From the NCBI RefSeq assembly GCF_029784155.1, contig NC_073691.1, positions 144,758,332 to 144,822,331 of the forward strand: DNA of 64,000 nt. The letters are read 5' to 3'. A model generated the notes under the pieces. The model had not been told where the DNA came from. It made no database searches and was given only the letters and a program-made list of their open reading frames with translations. Made by a program: the position numbers and the translations under genes. Source of the DNA: Uranotaenia lowii (taxonomy: Eukaryota; Arthropoda; Insecta; Diptera; Culicidae). Positions 56,271 through 64,000 of the stretch are shown one piece after another (within the stretch, counting starts at the first letter, position 1; the number at the start of each line of letters is the position of its first letter).

Positions 56271-58914
56271 ATGTTTAAATATTATGAATTGGAATGCTAG
56301 ATCTTTGCTGGCTAACCAAGATGAATTCTTTTTATTTTTGAAAACTCAAAACATACATATTGCTGCCATCACTGAAACTTTTTTAAAGCCGGACAATAAC
56401 TTGAAAAGCAATGCTTTCTTTAAAATTTTGCGAAATGATCGACTTGATCGACAAGGTGGGGGTGTAGCTATTGTCATCAATAGTCGTCTCAAATTTAGAC
56501 TTCTTCCTTCTTTCAATACCAAAGTCTTAGAAACAATTGGAATTGAATTAGAAACGTCTATGGGGAAAATTATAATTATTGCCGCATATTTGCCTTTTCA
56601 ATGCAGCGGTGAACAGAAAAATTTTTTGAAGGGAGATTTACAAAAACTCACCAGAAACAAATCTAAATTTTTTATTATTGGTGACTTTAATGCAAAACAC
56701 CGATCTTGGAATAATATTTCATCAAATTCAAATGGGAATATTTTATTTAATGACTGCTCTGCAGGTTATTATACTGTTGAATATCCTAATGGGCATACTT
56801 GTTTTTCTTCGATTAGAAATCCTTCCACAATTGATTTGGTTCTAACGGATTTAGGCGAGCATTGTAGTCAATTAGTTACTCATGCGGACCTCGATTCAGA
56901 CCACCTTCCAGTAACTTTTTCTTTATCCCAAAGTCCCATTGAAAACCCTTTAAAATCAACTTTTAACTTTCAAAAAGCTGACTGGGAGCGATATAGGAAT
57001 TTTATTGAACGTAATTTAGATGTAAACGTTCCACTGAATTCAATTGAGGATATTGATTTGGCTGTAGAAAATTTGACAACTTCAATAGTCAATGCTAAAG
57101 CCGCTTCAATACCCAAAGTTAAACATAAATTTAATCAACCTTTAATTGATGATGATCTTCAGTTTTTGATACGACTGAAAAACATTCGTCGACGCCAATA
57201 TCAACGTACTAGGGATCCTTATTTGAAATTTATTTATTGCGACCTTCAAAAAGAGATCAAACGTCGTTTAAATTTCATCCGTAATGAAAATTTTGCTAAA
57301 GCAGTAGAGGATATAAAACCCTACTCAAAGCCGTTTTGGAAATTAACTAAAATTCTGAAAAAGCCCCAGAAGCCAATTCCTACTTTGAAAGATGGGGATA
57401 AACTTCTTTTAACTAACGCAGAAAAAGCTCAAAAATTAGCCCAACAGTTTGAGTCTGCTCATGATTTTAATTTAAACGTTGTTAGTCCAATTGATGCTCA
57501 AATTTCCCTTGAATTTGATGATATTTTTTCTAAGCAAAATGTATTTGAAAGTTCCTGTGAGACAAATATTGATGAACTTAAATTGATTTTCAAAAAATTT
57601 AAAAATATGAAAGCTCCGGGGGAAGATGGGATTTTCTATATTCTTATTAAAAAGTTGCCTGAAAGCACTTTAAATTTTTTAGCTAAAATCTTCAATAAAT
57701 GTTTTCACTTGGCTTATTTTCCCAATAAATGGAAAAATGCCAAAGTAACTCCAATTTTGAAACCTGGAAAAAGTGCTTCAGAGCCTTCAAGTTATCGACC
57801 AATTAGTTTGCTTCCTTCTTTAAGTAAACTATTTGAGAGAGTTATTTTGAATAGAATGATGATTCACATTAATCAGAATTCTATTTTCCCTGATGAACAA
57901 TTTGGTTTTCGTCATGGACATTCTACTACACATCAACTTTTGAGTGTAACTAATATGATTAACGCTAGCAAATCTGAAGGTTATTCAACTGGTGTTGCTC
58001 TTCTAGATATTGAAAAAGCTTTTGACAGTGTTTGGCACAAAGGTTTAGTAGCTAAATTAGCTCGATTTGATTTTCCTGTATATCTTACCAAAATTATTCA
58101 AAATTATTTGACTAGCCGAACCTTACAAGTAAGCTATCAAAATTCATGCTCTGAAAGGACTCCCATTAGAGCTGGGGTCCCTCAGGGCAGTATACTTGGG
58201 CCAATCTTATACAATATTTTTACTTCTGATCTTCCTGATGTACCAGAAGGAAAAGGTAGAAGATTATTTGCTGATGATACTTTGCTTTCAGCCAAAGGTC
58301 GAAATTTACGGGTGGTACGCAGTAGATTGCAACAAAATTTAAATTCCTTTTTGAATTACTTGAAAATGTGGAAAATTTCTCCTAACGCTTCCAAAACTCA
58401 ACTTATTTTATTTCCCCATAAGCCAAGAGCTCAATTTTTAAAACCTAATGAAAATCATTCCATAACTTTCAATGGGGTTTCTTTAGAATGGTCTGATCAC
58501 GTGAAGTACTTGGGACTTACACTTGATCGGAATCTTACTTTCAAAAATCACATTGAAGATATTCAATATAAATGTAATAAATACACTAAATCTCTTTATT
58601 CTCTCATCAACAGGAAGTCCCGCCTATGTCTGAGGAATAAACTACTCATCTACAAACAAGTGTTTCGACCAGCGATTATGTATGCAGTTCCGATTTGGTC
58701 TAGCTGCTGCGCGACGAGGAAGAAAGCCATCCAGAGGATTCAGAACAAGGTTCTGAAAATGATTTTGCGGCTTCCACCTTGGCACAGCACCGAAGATCTT
58801 CATCGGATTGCGGGCGTTGAATCGATCGAAGAGATGGCCAACAAAATAATCTCCAACTTCAGAGGAAAATCGATGCAGTCTTCCATCGCAGAGATTCGTT
58901 CTCTTTATAATTAG
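56257..58914 (+). CDS. Jockey-clade LINE ORF2 (endonuclease-reverse transcriptase)
   Basis: 885 residues from the ATG at 56257. The AP endonuclease spans residues 1-230: NWNARSL near the start, E in ITETFLKP, GDFNAKH at 142-148, SDH at 214-216. RT: KNMKAPGEDGI, YRPISLLPSLSKLFERVI, FRHGHSTTHQL, LLDIEKAFDSVWHK, AGVPQGSILGPILYNIF and the catalytic FADD at 671-674. The thumb and a C-terminal basic region follow; no RNase H, as usual for Jockey. The 14-bp overlap with ORF1 implies translation by reinitiation or frameshift. No stops, all catalytic residues present. Confidence 0.95.
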   Translation: MDPNRCLNIMNWNARSLLANQDEFFLFLKTQNIHIAAITETFLKPDNNLKSNAFFKILRNDRLDRQGGGVAIVINSRLKFRLLPSFNTKVLETIGIELETSMGKIIIIAAYLPFQCSGEQKNFLKGDLQKLTRNKSKFFIIGDFNAKHRSWNNISSNSNGNILFNDCSAGYYTVEYPNGHTCFSSIRNPSTIDLVLTDLGEHCSQLVTHADLDSDHLPVTFSLSQSPIENPLKSTFNFQKADWERYRNFIERNLDVNVPLNSIEDIDLAVENLTTSIVNAKAASIPKVKHKFNQPLIDDDLQFLIRLKNIRRRQYQRTRDPYLKFIYCDLQKEIKRRLNFIRNENFAKAVEDIKPYSKPFWKLTKILKKPQKPIPTLKDGDKLLLTNAEKAQKLAQQFESAHDFNLNVVSPIDAQISLEFDDIFSKQNVFESSCETNIDELKLIFKKFKNMKAPGEDGIFYILIKKLPESTLNFLAKIFNKCFHLAYFPNKWKNAKVTPILKPGKSASEPSSYRPISLLPSLSKLFERVILNRMMIHINQNSIFPDEQFGFRHGHSTTHQLLSVTNMINASKSEGYSTGVALLDIEKAFDSVWHKGLVAKLARFDFPVYLTKIIQNYLTSRTLQVSYQNSCSERTPIRAGVPQGSILGPILYNIFTSDLPDVPEGKGRRLFADDTLLSAKGRNLRVVRSRLQQNLNSFLNYLKMWKISPNASKTQLILFPHKPRAQFLKPNENHSITFNGVSLEWSDHVKYLGLTLDRNLTFKNHIEDIQYKCNKYTKSLYSLINRKSRLCLRNKLLIYKQVFRPAIMYAVPIWSSCCATRKKAIQRIQNKVLKMILRLPPWHSTEDLHRIAGVESIEEMANKIISNFRGKSMQSSIAEIRSLYN

Positions 58915-61324
58915 TTTAATTTTAGGATAGTGTTTAGTTTTAAGTTTAAAATATTTTTGCCGTTACAGGATGTTCTCCTTCATTAAAATACTTGATTGCG
59001 CTCAGCAAATTTAAGTCAAATAAATAAATTTTTAGTGATTAGTAAACTATAGGGCTCTGGACAGTTCATTATTGAACTGAACACCTAATTTAATGTTATA
59101 ATGTAATATAAATGTAATGATGAATTGATACAAATAAAGACATATTTAAAAAAAAAAAAAACGATTTTTATTTATTGATATAAAACCATTCTTCATAACT
59201 TAAACTATTTTCTGATATTTAGAATTTCAATCTACATACTTTGAAGTTTGAAAAAGAAATTAAAATTTAAGATAAATATATGGAAAATGGGCAAACACAT
59301 CAAATTTAAAGTTTATTTAACTCGTAATAAGTTTCTTTTTTTTTTAAGTAAATCATTTATTTTTTTTTTCCATTTTTTATTTACTGTGATATTTTACGTC
59401 TTTCATTAGCTTTTATGCTTTTATACCCCTTTGGCTCATTCAATTTGAGCCGTTATCACAATTAAACAATTTGAATAATGATCAATAGTTTTTTTAAAAA
59501 AAAAGAATTATTTAATTTAAATCTTTCAAAATTAAGTTAATTAAGTAAGAAATGGTTTCGATAAAGTTGTTCTGAGACCAAATTATGATTAAAATTATAA
59601 AAATAAATTTCAATTACCTATGGGGATTTTATGGTTATTTAAAATTACATTAAAAATGTGAAACTTAGATTATTGGTTGAAACTTGATATCAGTTTTGCT
59701 TCAGATTCTATACAAAGCACAAAAAAATAGTGTTTTTCACCTGCTTTGAATAGCACTTTTGCTTTGAAATTCTATCATCACTTTTAAAATATTACACACA
59801 ATGGTATTTTTTTGCAGAATATTCGGTGATGCAGACGGCACTTATGAACACATTTTAAGCTTATTGACGATTTTTCATTTTCAGAATATTCGTTTCACCG
59901 AATACTTGAAAAGGGCCAATAGTTGGTATTCGGCCGTTCGCACTATTCGGTACATCTCTAATGATATCTATTCAATTTTCGAAAAATACTGAAAATACTA
60001 CTTCTGAAACTAAAGGTGATGAATGAAAGCTGAAATCGAGTTCAGAAATTTATTTCCAGAACCAATTTATAAAACATAGGCTCTAAAAACTTGCCTATGT
60101 TTTAATTTTTACCAGGTGAGATAAAACTAATCCGTAATCCCCGACTATTTTCTCGGAAACAAGACAATCGCTCAAGTTGAATATTTGAAAGACATTTTTC
60201 TAATTTTTGACCAACAAGGCTGGATTTCAGGATTCACACTAATTATATCGAAGATACTGTTTTCAGTTCATCTACACAATAATATCTAAAATTTGAGGTA
60301 GAAATCCAGCTTAATTTTTAAGGTTATAAAATCCACTCTGAATCTGAAAGCTTGGTTATTTCAATTGCAATTGATTATGAATTTTCACTGAAATTTTGAA
60401 ATAGTTTAAACTTTCAGAAATTGACTCTTTATTCAATATGTTTTTATTTAATTCAAACGTCATAAAAAAAGTTTAAAAATATTGAGAGCATGAAGAAAAA
60501 TCTACTTATCACTTTTTTCATGAATAGTTCGTTGCTTAGTTACTTTTTCTTTGGATTCAGTTTCAACAAAACCCATAACATATCTACTACACTAGTATGA
60601 GAGCTTGAAACTCAAGAGAAAAACAAATGAAAATGAAGTTTCAAAAGCTTTATACCTAAGAATATGATTATGAAGATCTTAATTTAGAATTAAATTTATA
60701 ATTAAAAATTGAAGAATTTGAACAAGAATTAATAATAATTTGATACTTTCGAACAACGATTCAGCAAAATACTTCAGAAAAATAATTAAATATTCAGTTT
60801 TTAATTCATACCAATCATTAACAAACACTTTTCTCAAATAATTGTGATTTTTTTTTTGAATTTTCTTCAAAGACAATTTGTGTTTAATTTTCATTTGTGA
60901 AATAACATTTATATCGAAATTTTTTTTAAATAATTCTGAAAGTTATAATTTTTCAACTTCCAAATGTAAAATTACGAAAATTATCTTTTTATCAACACTT
61001 TTTGGCGTGAACATCTATGATTCGCAGATTGTTTAATAAAAAGATTTCAAAATAAGTATAATGAGGCAATTTGTTAAAAGTTTTCACTATTTTTCTTAAA
61101 TTTCAATTTTTTCAAATTACAAACCTACAAGTATATAAACCTACTAAATAAAAGACTTATTTGCAACTGCAAACAAGTCCCCCCCCTCCTTCATTCACCA
61201 CTATGTTTCTCAAAATACACGTTTTTCCGCCAGATATTTAGGATTCTTCTTATTGACTGATTTTAGAAAATTTGGAAAATCACCCCCCCCAAGAGCACAC
61301 TCTAGGACCGCCCCTGTACCGTTC

Positions 61325-61807
61325 CTCATTCGGAAGTAAATTCTGGTGGAAAATAAAACAAATATCGCTTCAAAATCAACACAAAAAATTGTCCAGTTCG
61401 TGTTGGTGATCTCGACAAGTGGCTTAAAATGGTTGCCCTTATCATTTGCTCCTGCCTCCCAGTCTGATGACTGGCTAGTTGGTTCGTCATGTATCATCCG
61501 AACAAAGGATGTTCCCAAATGTCAGGAAGCAACAACACTGTAATAAAAAGCAGCCACAAAAAAAAACTACACAAATCAAATCCTCAACAGTAGCGAAATT
61601 ACATGTTTCTCTTCACTGTTTGACTCATATTCCAATTCCTCCGATGAACAGCACCTCCATCAAGTGAAACCTCGTAAAAATTGTATCGTGTAGGAAGTCT
61701 CTTTTTTCTAAAAAAAATTAAGATTTTTTTAAGGTAAATGAAGAATTTAACTTCAGTTACTAAAATTTAATCAAAGTCTTGGTTGCACATCCGAAACTAG
61801 TGAAACT
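61325..61807. other. Unassigned flank between hAT-type element and minisatellite
   Basis: No feature recognised beyond simple A/T-rich sequence. Confidence 0.5.
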
Positions 61808-62480
61808 CATTCTGAATCTCAAATCTGAAATCTGAATCTGAAATCTGAATCTGAAATCTGAATCTGAAATCTGAATCTGAAATCTGAATCTGAAATCTGA
61901 ATCTGAAATCTGAATCTGAAATCTGAATCTGAAATCTGAACCTGAAATCTGAATCTGAAATCTGAATCTGAAATCTGAATCTGAAATCTGAATCTGAAAT
62001 CTGAATCTGAAATCTGAATCTGAAATCTGAATCTGAAATCTGAATCTGAAATCTGAATCTGAAATCTGAATCTGAAATCTGAATCTGAAATCTGAATCTG
62101 AAATCTGAATCTGAAATCTGAATCTGAAATCTGAATCTGAAATCTGAATCTGAAATCTGAATCTGAAATCTGAATCTGAAATCTGAATCTGAAATCTGAA
62201 TCTGAAATCTGAATCTGAAATCTGAATCTGAAATCTGAATCTGAAATCTGAATCTGAAATCTGAATCTGAAATCTGAATCTGAAATCTGAATCTGAAATC
62301 TGAATCTGAAATCTGAATCTGAAATCTGAATCTGAAATCTGAATCTGAAATCTGAATCTGAAATCTGAATCTGGAATCTGAATCTGAAATCTGAATCTGA
62401 ATCTGAAATCTGAATCTAAAATTTGAATCTGAAATCTGAAATCTGAATATGATTCTGAAATCTGAATCTGAAGTCTGAAT
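61808..62480 (+). repeat. 13-bp minisatellite (GAAATCTGAATCT)n
   Basis: About 50 monomers, very regular to about 62390 and then decaying. The monomer differs from the macrosatellite monomer GAATTCTGAATCT by one base (T to A), which removes the EcoRI site. The minus strand has no stop in any frame because 13 is not a multiple of 3 and the monomer lacks stop triplets; the resulting 247-codon frame is not a gene. It is not associated with a core unit. Confidence 0.97.
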
Positions 62481-64000
62481 TTAAATTCTGAAATCAGGAT
62501 CAAGAATCTTAATTCAATATATAATTTTGTATCGCTTTATCTGATATTCAGTCAGTTGATAATTTATCAACTGCACCTGCATCTTGGTAAATTTAAAACA
62601 CCGTTTATAAATTGTATTCAATCTTTTAGAGGTTGTCTTCTCCAGCACATTTCAAAACTACCGTTTCCTATTGATCAACAAACGGTGACTAAGCGTATCT
62701 AATTCACGTCAATCAACTGTCAATGGGCTTAAATTCAGAATCGATGAGCATTAGTTCTAGCCCTGATAAAGGCTTAGCCAGAACCATTCAGAAGCGCAGC
62801 CTCCGCAATCGAGAAAACTTTTGTTCGCTTCCTGGTTTGCTGTGTCCATTGTCGTATTTTTCGAATAGCTATTTACCATCAACCAATCGTTCGGCCGATC
62901 TATTGCTCGGCAAACTCCTTTTGGCGCGAACACCGTTGACGATCCTGACTGGTGTGAATTAGAAGCCAGATTAATGGGAAATAAATTACCACGGTAAACA
63001 AGTTTCCTCCAATTGCCTTCCTCCGGGAGCGGCTTCTTATTACTAGACGGACGCCACGATCCATCGACCATCGACGAGTACAAAACTCAACACCGGGTTG
63101 GCCGCGACATCAACTCCAATCAACTTCCAATTGCTGCGCGGTCGCCATCTTTGTTGTTGTTGAGCGTTAGTTCGGCTTCGTGTTTAGTGGCCCGAGATTT
63201 GATGGCCTCCGATCATGTCGACTTGCTTAGAGCGTAGAAGGTACAAACGACAAAAAAATTAACCGACCAACCAGTTTGTTTTGATGGGTATTTCGTTGAT
63301 TTGGTCGACGTGAAGCCAAAGATGAAACGAGTCCAAGGCTTAGCGGTTGAAATTCATAAGTTGGACGGTTGCCATTTTAGACCCCGTGTTTGGTAGATTT
63401 GAATTGTGCTCTGCTTCACCCGCCATTTTTGAGGAACAAACACCTCATCGATCAAATGCCAAAGGTGTGCGGCTTTATTAAGTGCGATTTTCATCGATTG
63501 CTTTGGAAGCGCTTTTTCGATTCGTTTGTATGCGGACCCTGATTTGAGTGTCATTTTTAGTTATTGTTATTTGTCGAAGACAGATGATTAGCTTTTACTA
63601 TGCTATGTTTGTTCGGTAAATTACGGTTTGACTTATGACACGACCTTGGGAGCGGCCATCGATTTAATCTTATCGAAGAGACGGATTTTGTCATTTTGAC
63701 AAAAAGACGATAGGACCCTCTTAAATTTCAGAGGAACTTTTTGAGCAAGTATTTTCTGGGCAAATTGAGCTGCTTTTAAAAATTAGCTTTTGCGAAAATA
63801 ATTTATAAATCAGAAAAAGCACATTTTTTTTCGATTTTCATCGAACTCCGTACGCCCTAAACTTCACCCGGAGTCCCCTGGAAGGACATTGCCCAAAGCA
63901 TAACGTCGGATGGAAGGTCTCACTCGTGCTCCAGGGAAATACGCTCTGCGCGAATGTATCTTGTGTTGCGGCTTCGTCGAATCAAATCTATGTATGTTTA
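62481..64000. other. Unassigned sequence to window end
   Basis: Several modest open frames on both strands (such as 62757-63083 minus) overlap each other, with no recognisable domain. Composition is less AT-rich at 62700-63250. Could be untranslated or intronic sequence of a neighbouring gene, or old transposon; I see no basis for a call. Confidence 0.4.

Larger units (their letters stand above)
54660..59160 (+). mobile_element. Full-length Jockey-clade LINE
   Basis: 4.5-kb element with a 180-bp 5' UTR, ORF1, overlapping ORF2, a ~230-bp 3' UTR and a poly(A) tail (about 59148-59160). The 13-bp ACGATTTTTATTT is duplicated directly before (54647-54659) and after (59161-59173), so both ends are exact. 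Both ORFs are uninterrupted with catalytic residues present, hence a recent and possibly mobile copy. APE-RT without RNase H and a CCHC gag fit the Jockey clade (Juan-like elements of mosquitoes). Confidence 0.92.
52214..61316. mobile_element. hAT-type non-autonomous transposon carrying nested elements
   Basis: Ends CAGGCGCGGTCCTA (52214) and, inverted, TAGGACCGCCCCTG (to 61316) match except one base. They are flanked by a perfect 8-bp direct repeat TACCGTTC (52206-52213 and 61317-61324). CAGG-type ends with 8-bp duplications are the hAT signature. Poly-G/C tracts lie just inside both ends. No hAT transposase was found. After subtracting the nested LINE (with its duplicated target copy) and MITE, about 3.6 kb of AT-rich noncoding sequence remain, including 59174-61316, where I see no gene. 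Confidence 0.85.

Noticed and set aside
61760..62503. 247-codon frame in the second minisatellite
   Set aside because: Stop-free monomer with a period not divisible by three; open by construction.
62757..63083. 108-residue minus-strand frame near the window end
   Set aside because: Overlaps other frames on the opposite strand and no domain was recognised; left unassigned.

Overview
The window looks like a repeat-dominated stretch of an insect nuclear genome, most likely a mosquito or another dipteran. Supporting signs are Jockey-, RTE- and CR1/I-type LINEs, TA-flanked MITEs, a hAT-type element, and a decayed Tdp1-like gene with a 53-bp GT-AG intron. I see no operons, rRNA or intact host gene. 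The species is inferred, not shown. A run of 500 N (29665-30164) is a scaffold gap.

Left part (1-29 kb): a minus-strand LINE is cut by the window edge (ORF1 1315-2811; endonuclease start of ORF2 1-976). It is followed by a very regular macrosatellite (3565-28995): eight head-to-tail units of about 3.0-3.5 kb. Each unit joins a ~2.0-kb core to an array of the 13-bp minisatellite GAATTCTGAATCT. Cores carry a 38-bp perfect palindrome, two tRNA-like Pol III promoter candidates (B-box plus T-run) and a relic of a palindromic element. What looks like a full copy of that element, with two 263-bp arms, interrupts the last array at 27377-27904. The units fall into two sequence subtypes, and units 3 and 4 are mosaics of them.

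Middle part (29-52 kb): after the gap lies a Tdp1 (tyrosyl-DNA phosphodiesterase) pseudogene, 30316-32420. It is broken by a frameshift, a His-to-Arg change at the expected catalytic HxK motif, an in-frame stop and a 1.17-kb foldback made of 16-bp GGCCGAATGG-type repeats. Next come an RTE-clade LINE relic nested in a G-rich MITE, two long inverted-repeat (foldback) elements (39720-40311 and 42032-43921), a Jockey/CR1-group RT relic (40520-41886), a 72-bp-arm hairpin (45545-45703), a nearly complete RT of a CR1-like LINE (45825-48328), and several dispersed repeat fragments.

Right part (52-64 kb): a 9.1-kb hAT-type insertion (52214-61316) has matching terminal inverted repeats and a perfect 8-bp target duplication. 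Inside it are a TA-flanked MITE (52513-53453) and a full-length, apparently intact Jockey-clade LINE (54660-59160) with two intact ORFs, a poly(A) tail and a 13-bp target duplication. After it is a second 13-bp minisatellite (GAAATCTGAATCT, 61808-62480), one base different from the macrosatellite monomer, and then about 1.5 kb of unassigned sequence.

Nothing here forms a host pathway. The content is explained by layered transposition, foldback elements and tandem-repeat homogenisation. The most unusual object is the macrosatellite with its embedded palindromes and Pol III-like motifs.
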